Shown here: in pieces, positions 34,938 through 47,065 of the stretch | Layout: each line of letters starts with the position of its first letter | Position numbering within the stretch: the stretch's first letter is position 1 | Source of the DNA: Alisma plantago-aquatica | Lineage: Eukaryota; Streptophyta; Magnoliopsida; Alismatales; Alismataceae | NCBI GenBank assembly: GCA_963693085.1 | Contig: OY856413.1 | Location: 470,077,879 to 470,141,878 of the forward strand | Length of the DNA: 64,000 nt | Reading direction: 5' to 3' | The notes under the pieces: generated by a model | Seen by the model: the letters and a program-made list of their open reading frames with translations, nothing else | Database searches by the model: none | What the model was told of the DNA's origin: nothing | Translations under genes and position numbers: made by a program

Positions 34938-35689
34938 AGACCTCTTGGAGTTCATTCTAATGTTGCTATTTCATGTTATTTAAGGTCCTTGCTATAGTTG
35001 AGTGCTTTTTGTCCAATTGAGTCCCTTTATCTCTCTTGATTACAACTCAATTCGTCATTATGAGTGATATAGGTCCTGTGTGACAAGAGCTACCCATTTG
35101 TATGCTTGTAAATATCTCAATCTTGTTCTTTCCCATCCCTTTCTCAAAAGCTCTTGATTGGTGAAAGTATCCCTGAGAAGGAGAAGGAGGAAGCTTGATG
35201 AGCTGGAGAAGAAGGTGCTCAAGGGTACTCCGAGTGAAGCAGAAGATCAAGGTGGAAGATCCAAGGAGTTGGGTGGGTAAAGCCTCAAGGACAAATACTC
35301 ATTGCATGAAGGGGAGGACCTTGGTGAAGGCATCCATCTGATTGCAAGAGTGGGTAACACCTTTGTGAGGTAGAAGACTAGCTCTAGGATAGGTAAGACC
35401 TTGATTGTAAGGTTGTTAGCTCCCTTTTCCTAAAAGGGAAGCTGGGTATCCTTGTCCCGGAAAAGGAAGGTCATTTGTTGTAACATTTATAAGTGAATAT
35501 AAGGATTAGACAAGCTTAAGAAATCCTAACTCTTGACCTCTCTAGGTAGTGGAATGACTCTCTCCTAGTTTGGAGTGTGGAACCACTCTAAAATATCTTG
35601 TCTAATTGGTTGTTGTCAATTTCTATCATCCTTGTTATTCATGCTTCGATTGCCATCATTGTTTTGGCAAATGTAGAGATTTAGTTTTC

Positions 35690-38600
35690 AATCATCACAA
35701 GACAAAAATTAGATAAGCATACATTAGTATCCTTAGTAAGCCAGGGAGGTTTATTTGATGAAAACATAAAACTATAATTGGCATTCATTGAGAATCTAGC
35801 AATGCTATTTGCATAAGAATTGCAAGATATCAGGATGAAGGAGAGGTGTGCTTTCCCACATCATCACTGAGTTTATGGAAGCACCTGAGGTAAGGGGAAA
35901 ACCTGTGTGTTGATGGAGGAACCTTGGCAACAGTATGTATTGCCATGGTTGCGTCTGACAAGATGACCAGGGAGTGCCATCCCATAATTTTGCAAAGATC
36001 CAAAGCACTGACGATGCTTTGGATTTTTGCTTCTAGTATTGAGTGGGAACGACTGGGTGAACCGTGGCCCAGTAAGAATCTACCACATTGATCTATGACT
36101 TGTACACCAATTGCTACACTGGAGGATTGTGGCTTATATGAGTTGTCAACAAACATGAAGATATGGTGGTCTCTCAGGGGCCTTGCTGAAGCTGGAGTCA
36201 CAGGTAGGCAGCTCATGACTTTCCTTGGGAGGTTTAGGATGGAAGATGACCTCAATCCGATGAAGGATAGGTGATATGCTTCAGGTTGGTTCCTTCCCAT
36301 ATGGACTAGATCGTTTCTATGTAGCCTGATGGCCTAGCTAGCCATTATGGGTAGCAGGGTAGGAATGTCTTTGCCTGAAGGAGATGATCTTGGTGATCTA
36401 GCTATCTTCATCAAGATGGAAGAGGGAATCTCTTGCTCCTAAGGCTACCCATATAGGTTTAGTGAATGAGAAATCCCAAAGACAGTGCAGCAGAGTGTCT
36501 GGTGAATTCATACATACTGGGTAGGTTTCATCTATTAGAATATGGCAGCGAGATTTCTCGATGTTTGTTAGAAGGGCCTGATGTTGTAGAAGCTAGAGAA
36601 ACATTTTAATTCTTACCGGGAGATGCATCTTCTATATAGCATTCGATGCCCCTTAAATGGGCATGTATGATCTCTATTGTAGCCATAAGTAGACAATATT
36701 GGATGAGAATGCACCATTAGGATTCATAGGTCATTGCTAAGAGTCCGGTCCTGAGGTGCGATCTGGTGGGTAAGTACACTGGATTCATGACCAAATAGGA
36801 TGGGGAATATAGCAATGAATAAATGACCAGTCCCTAGTTCCACTGCCAGTGACCATGGATGCAATGTATAGGACGGTGAGATTAGGCGATGGTGTGAAAT
36901 TAGGTTCCAACTCCTTGATGGACGAGACTTGAAGCCATTATCTAGTCCACATGTTGGAATAGGTGCCTGAGTTGATGGTAATCAACAATGCTTCTTTAAT
37001 GGATATCATATTTTTCTTGATGAAAGACCAAATGGAAGAGCCAAGATTGTTGACACGATCACCCTTTGGCATGTACTTCTCAAGAATAACATGAACCCAT
37101 AGTGAGTTAGGGTTGTTTAGAAAGTGACATACATTTTTCAGCATTAAAGCTGTGTTTTGAGTTCTTGCATCCTTAATTCCTAGACCACTGACCTCCTTAG
37201 GTAGTGTAATGACCTTCCATGAGACTAGTGACATGCTTTTGTGAGATATTCCCCTAGACCAGATGAAGTTCTTCACATGTCTATTTATATCATCACAAAG
37301 GGTGGGTGACAATTGCACAGATTGCATAGTGTAACTCGGTATGTCTTGGAGTGTCGACTTTGCCAAGGTCATCCTGCCAGCAAGTGATAATTGATGAGCA
37401 GACCAATTGGTTATGTGTTCTTTTATTGTTGAGGTAATGGTAGCATGAGTGGTTTTGTTAACCATATGATTCGAGATGGGAACTCCTAGACAACATCCCA
37501 AGTCGGTTGTACACTAGATACCAAGCTTTCTGAAGAAATAGGAGCTTTAAGAGCGAGAAGTGTTAGGAGAGGAGAAGCAGTAAGATTCTTCTCTAGAGAT
37601 TGTCTGCCCAGATACTTGAGTGAAGGTCATCAAGATTTTGTTGATGGTACTGGCTTGTTTGTTGGACACCTCTTCCATTAGGAGAATGTCATCGGCAAAG
37701 AGAACATGGTACAGGGGCATACCATGTCGTGATAAGTGAATAGGCTGCCACTCATCGGAAGAAATCGAGTGTGTGTTGGCTTGACTAAATATATCCATGC
37801 AAAGGACAAAGATGTACATGCGAATTGGGTCTTCCTGGCAGACACCTTGAGTAGCTTTGAACAACTCCATAGAGCAGCCCTCCCAAAGAATAGATGTGTT
37901 GCCACTGGTGATGATTTGGATAATCAAGTTGGTGGTGTTAACTAGAAGTCCAGTTTTATTCAGCGTGTCCAAGATGAATGACCAGTGCATGCAAAGGCCT
38001 TAGCGAGGTCCAACTTGATGCACATCATCTTCTTCCCCCTTTTTTCATCTGCATAGTATGAATAACTTCTTGAACAAGAATAATATTGTCTATGATCCGT
38101 CTATCGGGAATGAAGTTGGATTGGGTTTTAAACACCCACCCATTGAGGAAGGGTTTTAGACATTTAAAGATGATTTTGGAGATGAGCTTGAAACATGAGT
38201 TATTCAAGGAAATAGGTTGAAGATCACTACATAATTGAGGTTTCTTGTTTGTGGTATCAAGACCATATACAAGTCGGCCAGACGGTCGTCAATCGAGCCC
38301 ATGACAAAATACTCCCACACAGAACTATAGACTGATGGTCCAATTGTAACCTAGTTCATTTAGATGAAATAATTATAGATGCCATTAGGTCCGTGTGCCT
38401 TCTTAGGAGCCATCATCAACATGGTGTGTTGGGTTTCCTCTGCATTTGGTATTAGCTCGATGCAGATGCGTCCAGGTGGGAAAAGGTACCCACATAGGTA
38501 GCCTCAGTAGCTTGATCATCAGATCTAATAGTTGGGGTAGACATGAGATTCTGGAAGAAGGTGCAGACAATTAACTTGATCTACTCTAGAAATTCAACCC

Positions 38601-39650
38601 ATTTACCAGACTCATCTTTGAGATGAGTTATTTTATTGAAGTAGTGTCGAGCCTTGATGTAGGTGTGGAAAAACTTGGTGTTTTCATCACCCAATTTAAG
38701 CAAGTTGATATTTGCATGATGCAGCCAGTCTGCCTCTACTTGAAGAAGGATGCTACTGTATTGTTCTTGTACACAAATAGATGTGAGCTTAATATTGTAG
38801 CTATTCATAGGGTTAGTTTGTACTTGGCAATCAACTAGACGATGCATGATGTTTTTCTTTAGGAGATTGTTCTTGTTTTAAAGCTTCACATTCCACTTGG
38901 TTGTAACCATGCGAAACATCGATAGTGCATCCAAAAAAGTCTTGCTCAAGTCCCATGAGTGTAGGATGTCTTCTTTGAATTCTAGAAGCAACGCCCAACT
39001 TGCTTTATTCTGGAAGGGACACTAGTGAGTACGTTTCTCATTGTGACTATGGATTAAGAGAGGGTTGTGGTTTCTACAAAGATGGGGGATGAATGCAATC
39101 GACATCCCAGCTGTGTATGCTAACCATTCCATGTTTGCAATGACTCTGTCCAATTTCTCCAAATGTTGAAGACGTTTGAAGGTGAAGAAAGGGACATCTA
39201 CCTTCATATTGGCAAGACCAGTGTGCAGGAGGAGAGAGTTGAATTTTGTGCTTGATCGTCGATCAAAATGATGACCATCTTTCTTTTTAGATATGTCCAA
39301 CATGGTGTTGAACTCACCCACTACTGCCCAGGCACCCTAGATAGTAGAAGAGATCTCATAGAGATGCTTCCATAGGAGGTCTCTCTTGTAGGGGTTGTGG
39401 CTGCCATACACAACTGTGAGATTCCAGACGCCATTTTTTTGGTAGTGAATGAATTGACAATGGTTTTGGATAACATCGATGTTGCACTGGGCTTCTTCAC
39501 GAAAGTAACCAAATGCCCCAGAGAAGCCAGGAGCCGCAACATGATGAGAGGAAGAGAAGCCTACTATTTGATAACATCAACTGGCTTGGAACCACTAACA
39601 TAAGGTTTGATGATGGGGATCATATGTAATCTATAGCGGCATTTATAATC
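35690..39650 (-). pseudogene. LINE-3 ORF2: endonuclease, RT, RNase H, many breaks
   Basis: This is the remains of the LINE replication enzyme, in several frames. The endonuclease is near 39320-39020: the catalytic GDFN reads GEFN, and SDH reads RNHNPLL, so its active site is damaged. RT lies near 37990-37550 and keeps HVLFADDILLMEE. The thumb and connection part is at 37501-36938. An RNase H-like domain lies at about 36180-35740 (MFVDNSYKPQSSS, ILEAKIQSIVSAL, LSDATMAIHTV, ANSIARFS). Upstream, HCQFIHYQKNGVWNL near 39430 matches LINE-1 and keeps the Gln codon that is TAG there. Confidence 0.8.
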
Positions 39651-40345
39651 TTTCAAGAGTCTAATATTCTTCATGGGGTCAAGCCCCCTGAGTGTTCCAA
39701 TAGGGGAATCTGATCGTTGAAGAAGGAGGGGGAAATGTTGGTGTAGACATCAATCAATGGCTGCACAGAGGCCGACGGACATGTCCTTTCTGGCCATCTC
39801 ATCATTAGTGACCATCTTTGGGCTCCTGCTAGAAGTCTAGAGCTTGTGTCATCTCTGATCCCTAATTCAAGTTTTTGACCAACTAGGGAAGTTTACCTTT
39901 CTTTCTTTCTCTGCCTGGACTGATAGTCTGATATATGATCCCCCTATTATGGAGTCTGACACCACCACCACCTCCACGTTCACCCCAGTGGAAGTGTTGT
40001 TGATGTTGGTTCATTGTCACTAGTTCCTCCCTCGCCACAAATTGGAAAGGTGGGGGGTAGCATGATCTGTTGCCTTCCATTATTGGTCTCGTCATCCACC
40101 TGGGTTATAGTAGTATTATTTTGAGTAGTTGTGTTATCCTTAGTATGTGAGGGTTTTGGAGGTGTGGCATTGTTTGTCCCATTAGATCTGGCTTGTTGAG
40201 GTCGACACCCCTTCTTCTTTTGTTTCCTACTTTGAACAGTCTTCTAGTTCTCCTCATCATCCTTTGAGGTGTCATGTGGAGGATCCATAGAATCCTTTGG
40301 TTGGTTGTTGTGGCTTGAAAAGACCTGTTTGTGTCCCTTTTCCGC

Positions 40346-41330
40346 CTACCCCTGGGTGGGCTTCTTTGCTAGAGGTAGGTGTCTTTCAAGTTTCTTAACA
40401 TGAAGTTGTTGGGTGTAGGTTGCTTGACTTGAAAGGATTGAGCCTGATGACGGTGATGGATCTATAGGGGTGAAGGGAGTGACAAAAGTGCAATCTTTAT
40501 CAGCATGTCCAACACTTCCACACTTCATACAGATGACCGGTAGGTTCTCATATTCCATCTTGTAGTGCTACACGTTAAGGTAGACCGCCAGTAGAAGTGG
40601 TTTTGTGATCTCAAGCTCCAATGCTGAGTGGGCAAATTTGCCTCTATGGGGAGATAGCGTAGTGGTGACAACCTTGATTTTTTTCCCACGAGGCCGCCAA
40701 TGCTCATGAGTAGTTTATTTTGATATAATAACATAGGTAGATCTGGGATCCTCAACCAGACAATGAGTTTTCTTAGAATATGGTCTATAGGATGAAAGGA
40801 CGACTACTGAGATTGTATAGAGAGATAGTTACCAGATATGGTCCAGGGTCCCTCTCTCATTTCATGCATGCAGTCATTGTGGTTCCCTAATTGGATAATG
40901 AAGTAGCCCATCTCGAAATTGACGACTCAGAACTGTTCCATCAGCTTCCAGAGGGATATGATTTGGTTCAGAAGGGTGGTGAAGAAAACGTTAATACTGA
41001 CTAATTTAGTGACCACAACAAATCACTAGGGTTCCAGGAGTAGAGGTAGAACTTCCAGATAAAAAATAATCTTTGGAAGGGCACCACTTCTATCCACATC
41101 AATATACCTAGCCTTCAATATGTTGGCTGATGTTGGCCATATTGAGAAAGAATTGCCTTTGGGTCAGCCATACGTAGCATCACGATATGAGACCGGTGGT
41201 AGGAGGCCATCCACAAACATTGCATTACTCATTGTCAGATTTCCATCACCCATTGCTTCCTCTCCCTCTCTAGATATTGGAGTCTTGCCTTTGTTAGAGC
41301 CGTCAGGAGGTGTGTTATTGCCCCATCCAT
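40346..41330 (-). pseudogene. LINE-3 ORF1 remnant
   Basis: The RNA-binding ORF1 protein is broken into several frames. The zinc knuckle CMKCGSVGHADKDC (near 40525-40485) and the preceding EYENLP match LINE-1 ORF1 (EYENLPHFCLKCGRLGH). Upstream, RIPDLPMLLYQNKLLMSIG (near 40750) matches the LINE-1 stretch RVTNLPVFLYQNQLLINIG. N-terminal matches are weak and frameshifted. Confidence 0.7.
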
Positions 41331-41452
41331 CCTAGGGATATGAGGGATTGAAACAACCTCAGCCAGTGCCACAGACTCCAAGGCTATCGATGCCGCCAAC
41401 ATGCATGAGCCCTAGCAGAGCATCGTCTTCTGCAAACCCTAGCAGAGCGTCT

Positions 41453-41565
41453 CCATCAAATTGACTATTTGCAATTATGCCTAGTTGAAGTAAATTGAAG
41501 GTCTTACTAGTTTTGTGCAAGTTTTGAAGATCTATTCACCCCCTCTTGAGCCCTCCAATCCAACA
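41453..41565 (+). repeat. SIRE-like copia 5' LTR, right end
   Basis: This is LTR sequence after LINE-3. CTATTCACCCCCTCTTGAG near its end is typical of the U5 end of SIRE-type LTRs, and it ends CCAACA just before the primer site. Confidence 0.7.
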
Positions 41566-41567
41566 AG

Positions 41568-41580
41568 TGGTATCAGATCC
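41568..41580 (+). other. SIRE-like primer binding site (tRNA-iMet, mutated)
   Basis: TGGTATCAGATCC starts two bases after the LTR end. It differs from the usual TGGTATCAGAGCC at one base. Confidence 0.75.
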
Positions 41581-41681
41581 ATGGTCTTCTTCGACACATC
41601 TCCCATGAGACGAGAAGATGGGTGACTTACTTGGGTCTCTCAACCTAGAGGGAAGACTTAACATGCAACCACAAATCTATT

Positions 41682-43587
41682 GGAGAAGATGGCACCAACT
41701 TCCTCTATTGGAAATGGAAGATACAGTTCTTCCTCCAAGGAACCAACTATGACATGTGGAAGGTGGTGATTCTTCCAAACAAGGAGCCAACCAGTGATGT
41801 AGCTACTTGGGATGAAACTACAGTCAAGAAGGCACAACTCAATGCCAAGGATATTAGCATCATCTATGTTCCTTCACTCCTTTTGAGTTCAACCGAATCT
41901 CATATTGGGACACATCCCATGAGATTTGGAACAAGTTGTGAGTCACATATGAAGCACACAACAAGTGAATGAGTCTAAGATCTACATTCTCAATGGACTA
42001 CTTGAGAACTTCAAGATGGGTAAGAAGGAGAGAATAGCGGGCATGCACCCCCAACTCAACACCATCATCAATGGACTTGCATCCTTGGGATAACCCTTGG
42101 ATAGAGAGGCAATCAACTCCAAGATACTTAGGTCCCTTCCAAAGAGATGGGAACCCAAGGTGACTTCACCTGAAGAAGTAAGAAGCCTTGGAAACTTACT
42201 TACTGAGGACCTAATTGGCATCCTTCAAGCCCATGAGCCAAGGCTAGAGAGGAAAGAGTAAGATTAAAACCAATAAGAGAAGGAGTCAAAGAAAGTTAAA
42301 GATAATGCCTTCAAAGCCCAAGTGGAGGCAATGATCCTTCAACAACAACTTGCTTGCCAATCCTCTCCTACCTCCTCAAGTGAAGATGACAACCGTAGTG
42401 ATCATGAAGGAAACTACTCCAAGGAAAACACTTCAAAGGAAAGTATTCCTCATCCTCAACTCCAAGTTGCTATGAGTGTGGACAAAAGGGGCATTACAAT
42501 AATGAATGCCCAAAGGCCAAGAAGAGCCACCTCAAGAGCAGCCACAAGAAGAAGGATGATTACAAGAAGGAATGCAAGTACAAGAGGAAGAATAAGAAGG
42601 AGAAAAGAAGCAAGGATGCACCTCATGTAGCTTAGGAAGAATCCTCTTCAAGTGTCTCAAGATCTAATGAAGGTGAATTCCATCTTGCACTCATGGACTC
42701 CATAAGTGAAGACACAGGTGAGGTAAGTGAGGTAATTTTGCATGAGTTATCCAAAGAAACTCTTATTGATATGCTTAATGCTACCCGTTCCTCTTATTCT
42801 GAATGTAAATCTAAGAAGAAGAGATTGGGTAAGATCATTGATGATTCATATGCTAAAATTGAGATTCTTGATCAAAATGAAAAGTTACATATTGATAGCA
42901 TTGATTCCTTGCAAACAAAGTTTCTTGATCTTGAGCTCCAATGCAATGGAGTTGAAGTTGAGAATGTTGTCTACCTTAAGAACATCACTATTCTTAAGGA
43001 AGAAAACCAAGCCCTAGTTGATATGATTCTTTGCTTGAAACTAAAAATATTGAAATTAAGCTTGTTTGTGATGCTCATAGGGATGAGAAAAATGCTTATC
43101 TTGATGAACTTAATCTGTGTAGAACTAAAAATGCTAGGTTTCTTACTCAAGTGAATGATTTATCTTATAGACCTATTTTTCCTAGCTAGGATGTTGCTTC
43201 TATTACTCTTGATAAAGATTCATATTTCAATAAATCAATCTCTCTTGAGGCTGACATGTTGCATGCTAATGATGATATTGCTCAATTGTCTTCAACTCTT
43301 GTCACTCTTACCAATGATAATCACAAATTGAGACTACTTTGCAAACCTTCCTCAAAGGGAAGAAGACACTCAGTTAAGTCTTGGATCACTCCAGAAAACA
43401 TAGTGGTACGAGTGGTGTAGGATATGAGGGTGGTCTAAAAGGGAAAGCTAATAAGGAGAGCAAGGAACCTCCAATCTTTCATGGAGAGTCTTCTGTCTCT
43501 AAGAACCTTATGGATTGTGTTCATTGTAAGAGTAATGACCATCATTATACTTATTGTCCTTACAGGGAGAAGGGTACCAACCCATAG
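41682..43587 (+). pseudogene. gag: SIRE-like copia gag, frameshifted
   Basis: Capsid/nucleocapsid of a SIRE/Maximus-type copia. EDGTNFLYWKWKIQFFL (from 41682) opens the capsid part. A frameshift near 41930 leads to ESKIYILNGLLENFKMG and KILRSLPKRWEPKVTS (near 42120), and another near 42450 leads to the zinc knuckle CYECGQKGHYNNEC (42468-42509). A coiled-coil-like Leu/Lys/Glu-rich part follows (42693-43150), then a further frameshift. A second Cys/His motif CVHCKSNDHHYTYC lies near 43516-43557. Several in-frame stops are present. This long gag with a coiled-coil tail is usual for SIRE elements. Confidence 0.8.
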
Positions 43588-43659
43588 ATGAAGTGGGTCC
43601 CCAAGCTAACTCTGGATCCCAAAGTTTGAATTGGGCACAAATTATCTTCCTTTCTTATA

Positions 43660-44069
43660 GGAAAAAGGTGAATGGATTTTTGATAGTGGCTGTTCAAAAC
43701 ACATGACTTGCGAAATCAACCAATTCAACCAATTCACCAAAAAAAGGAGGATAGGTGACTTTTGGGGACTACAACATGGGTAAGGTAATAGGTGAAGGTG
43801 ATGTAGGTGATTCACTATGCATCAAGAATGTTCTTCTTATGGATGGCCTACATCACAATTTAATAATTGTTAGTCAACTTTGTGATAATGGTTATCTTGT
43901 CTTATTTACTTCTTTAGAATGATTACTTATAGATTCCCTCTCCTACAATGTCATATATAAGGGAACCCGAAATGGTAATCTTTATATTATTGTGTTTGAC
44001 TCTATTAAGCCTACTATTGGTAGATGTCTTGTTGCCATTTCAAATGATGTTTCTTTATGGAAATGTAGG
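43660..44069 (+). pseudogene. pol: SIRE-like copia pol start (protease), cut off
   Basis: The protease matures the copia polyprotein. EWIFDSGCSKHMTC, with catalytic DSG at 43682-43690, is the classic copia protease start. Downstream, IKNVLLMDGLHHNLI and VSQLCDNGY follow, with a TGA (near 43919) and a frameshift (near 43735). The frame ends abruptly at SLWKC, where an integrase zinc region should begin, because LTR-A starts at 44070. No later pol is seen in the window. Confidence 0.8.
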
Positions 44070-44886
44070 TGTTATAACCTCATTTTTCTAAATAGTGTAA
44101 TGAGATGTATAATTCTCTTTTAATGATAAATGAAATCAATGGCTGATTTATTTGTTTGAATTGATCGATTTTGTGTACAATGGCCTTGATTGTTTGTTAA
44201 TGGGCTTAGTTGGCCATTGAGCCCAATTGACAAGAAAAGAGAAAAAAAAAGATTTATCTAATAAAAGGAGAAATATAAGTAAAGGATAAATATTAAAGGA
44301 AAAGGCTAAAGGATATTTACCAATGGGAGATTTCATACCTTTAGGGTTCCTTGAGGAACAAGGGAATCAAGGTAATCAGATGATGGCAAAGGAAAAAGAA
44401 ATATTAATTAAAATTGGTTTAATTAATGGATAACTTGGAGGTGAAGGAAACACTCGCATCCGTTGGAATTTGACTTTCTAATTTAATACTCAGTTAGATA
44501 ATGACAAGATGGAGTTTCCTCTTATTTTTGAGAGAAAAATGTTAATCGAGGAGAGAGAAACAATTTTTCCAAGTTATCATATTAAAACACATTTTTAATC
44601 CAATTTTGGGATAATTGGATTCTGGTGAGCGATGACGGCCGTTGGATGACCCGCATGGTCAGGGGACCACAGATCCAAGGGTAGTCATGCATTGAATACC
44701 CCTAGTCACAGAGGGATTAGGAGATGAACTGGGAATCCAATTTCCCATTGTTTGAGATGATAATCTGAATAGTTAACCAGTCCATCGACTTTGGGAGAGT
44801 AATCCGAAGAATTCATACCCTAATTTGTTGTGCTATCGTCAACGAGGGAAGAAGTTCCCAATCTACTGGACTCCTAGATACAACCC

Positions 44887-44894
44887 TATATATA
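44887..44894 (+). promoter_or_regulatory. TATA box of LTR-A
   Basis: TATATATA lies in CAACCCTATATATAGGGAGG. It corresponds to 25456-25465 in LTR-B. Confidence 0.55.
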
Positions 44895-46283
44895 GGGAGG
44901 GTATTCGAGGGCACCAGCATACCCAAAGCCTACCCTAAACACTTTGGAGAGCGACAACGAAACGATTGACGAGTTCAATTGAGCTTTTGACCATGACCTT
45001 CCCCCTCTGCAACCGTCTGACCTCGCCGGAGTTTCGGCGACCTGCTAAGGGAGAAGGCACAATGTGAGCGAGCAATTAAGTGGCTCGGTGAGTTTGGGTG
45101 GCAGCGATAAAGCTTTCAGGCACCTCAGTTTCCTTGTTGGTGGCCTGGAGCTCGGAGTCAACCACAGAGTTGACCTCGACCCTTTACGCGAGAGGAGGAA
45201 GACGACGACCAGCGACTGTCCAATCACGGTCCATCATGATCCCACATGGAAATCCAATGATCTAGAGAGGAGTCGTATATCTTACGTGCATCCGATGAGA
45301 AGAGTTAGATCCAAAGAGAGGATCACCGGTCCACTAATCAAACGGCCGCCAATTTTCTGATAATTTGACTTTCTAATCAAATATTCTAGAAAAAGGCTTT
45401 TTCTTGTAAAAATCATAGAACATACTAGGAAACCCTAATGATGAAACATTATACATGAAAGTTGATCAGAAAAATGCAAGGAATAAGATAAAAATATTTT
45501 GAAGGCCTGAATCCATATCGTTTTGCAAAATTATATTATTTTGATGAAAAGGGTATTAAAATTAGGTTAAGAAACTCTAATTGATGGTAATGGATAATTT
45601 TATGAGTAGTAATAGGTTAATTCGGGTATTATTAATCGATTATATGATAATGTTGAATATTAACCTGATTTAGATGATTAATTGCATGATTTAGGGTTTT
45701 AAACCTAATTCAGTGGATAATATATGTAGAAACCCTAAAAGTGGATAAAAAGAAGAGAAAATCTGAAAATATGAGAATATTTGGTTAAAGGATTATCTTA
45801 GGATATTTCATGAGAAGTAGATGGGAAAGTTAGAGTTTGTGAGTAATTTTGTATAATTAGGGTTTGAGGGTGTTAAAAGTACGATAAAACCCTAATTGCA
45901 TATGAAACCCTAAAAAGAGGGAGAAATCTTAAAAAGGAATAGAAACTCTTGGAAGCAAGATGGTTTGGATAGATCTTGATAAAAAGGAATTATGTGTTAT
46001 TTCAAGATACTTGTATTTGCCTGATAGGATTTCTCTTATTGGTTGATTCTATCTCCAAGATCTACAAAACAAGTATGTGGTTATTTATGGCTAACTACTT
46101 TAGTTTCACAGAGATTTCTCGAATGTTTAATTGAATTGAATTCAACCTATCTAATTGGATGTTCATATATGCAAATCATAAAGTCAATATGATCATAACA
46201 ATTAAGATATAAGTGTGTATTCTCACTCCTACATGCCACCCTAATGTAAGATGCAATGAGGTCAAGCCCAAGAGAGAAGACCC

Positions 46284-46414
46284 ATGGGCACCATGAGAGG
46301 TGACCCCAGGCACCAAGATCAAGATAGAGAAGGTGGCCTTATGATATTTCATGACTAATGGGCACCATGAGAGGTGACCCCAGGCACCAAGCTCAAGATG
46401 GAGAAGGTGGCCTT
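46284..46414. repeat. 74-bp tandem duplication in LTR-A
   Basis: A unit beginning ATGGGCACCATGAGAGGTGA at 46284 recurs at 46358 and continues to GGTGGCCTTA near 46414, with few changes. The matching part of LTR-B does not show the duplication. Confidence 0.8.
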
Positions 46415-46911
46415 AAGTCAATTGCAAAAGTGAAACCCTAAGGAGGGTATTCTAGGGTTAGGACAAAAGCGGTGTAGAATGTCACACTGAAAACGTAAAT
46501 TGGCTTGTTAATTAACTTGATTGTGATATTTAGATTGTTAGCCATATATGTGAACTTTTGGTTGTCCCCACATACCGACGTACTCATTTATGATGATCAA
46601 CTTTTTGTTTGTCGGTGTTGTAGGTACAAGTTTGAAAAGGACAAACATTAAGTGGCATATTGTGAAAAAAGAATTAAAGTGCAAGGGGGATTAGTTAGAG
46701 TAGATTCCAGTCATGCATTGAAGATAGATATCCAAATTTTTAAAAGGTATGCAAAGTTTTATTTTATTATAGCTTTTCAGTATAGTTTTGGTAGAATTTA
46801 GTAATTATTATTGATTATTTGTTGAACAATTGATCTGGTTAATTGGGATAACGGCTCTGACCTTTTGGTCTCCCTTAATTGGGGGTTACCTGGAGGTAGG
46901 GTCATTACATT

Positions 46912-46923
46912 TGGTATCAGAGC
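46912..46923 (+). other. Primer binding site of LTR-A element (tRNA-iMet)
   Basis: TGGTATCAGAGC lies two bases after the LTR end. It shows that LTR-A is a 5' LTR in the plus direction. Confidence 0.85.
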
Positions 46924-47065
46924 ATTGGTTCCTCATTTAATCTCTAATAATTATAAATTTTACAAACTTTTTCCAACCCAAGGGAGTTATTAGAGGATAT
47001 TCTAAAAGAAAGAGGTGTCTAGAAAAGGATCACGTCTAGGGGCAAGAAATATTTTCCTCCGCACC
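46924..47065 (+). other. Leader of LTR-A element, interrupted
   Basis: This 142-bp leader is cut at GCACC (47061-47065), the target duplication of the next element. The host continues for ten bases at 55655-55664 (GCACCGCTAG) before the Tekay LTR. No gag of this element is in the window. Confidence 0.7.

Larger units (their letters stand above)
34737..35661 (+). repeat. SIRE-like copia 5' LTR, left part
   Basis: This LTR sequence lies upstream of LINE-3 and continues at 41453. It has a TATA box at 34930-34937 and a late segment (AGTGGAATGACTCTCTCC and CCACTCTAAAAT, near 35550) typical of SIRE-type LTRs. A hairpin (34833-34878) lies before the TATA box. The true LTR start is uncertain: it may lie near 33330 with the candidate MITE inside, or at TGTTGG 34831. 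Confidence 0.5.
35662..41452 (-). mobile_element. LINE-3: decayed relative of LINE-1, with RNase H
   Basis: This minus-strand LINE is inserted in the SIRE-like 5' LTR. Its ORF1 and ORF2 proteins align with LINE-1 throughout, for example GIKDARTQNTALMLKN against AIRDARDQNDALMMKN. The 3' end, by alignment with the LINE-1 tail, is near 35662. Short flanks CCATCATTG (35653-35661) and CCATCAAATTG (41453-41463) may be a degraded target duplication. Many frameshifts and stops show it is older than LINE-1. Confidence 0.8.
44070..46909 (+). repeat. LTR-A: gypsy-type 5' LTR
   Basis: 2840 bp starting TGTTATAACC and ending GGGTCATTACA, followed by an iMet primer site. It is the same family as LTR-B. It holds a TATA box (44887-44894), a GC-richer leader (44930-45350), several AAACCCTAA motifs (45430-45910) and a 74-bp tandem duplication (46284-46414). 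Upstream is interrupted SIRE-like protease. A 98-codon frame at 45064-45360 is not supported as a gene. Confidence 0.8.

Noticed and set aside
43674..43711. Isolated protease motif as a host gene
   Set aside because: FDSGCSKHMT is the standard copia protease start and follows the SIRE-like gag directly.
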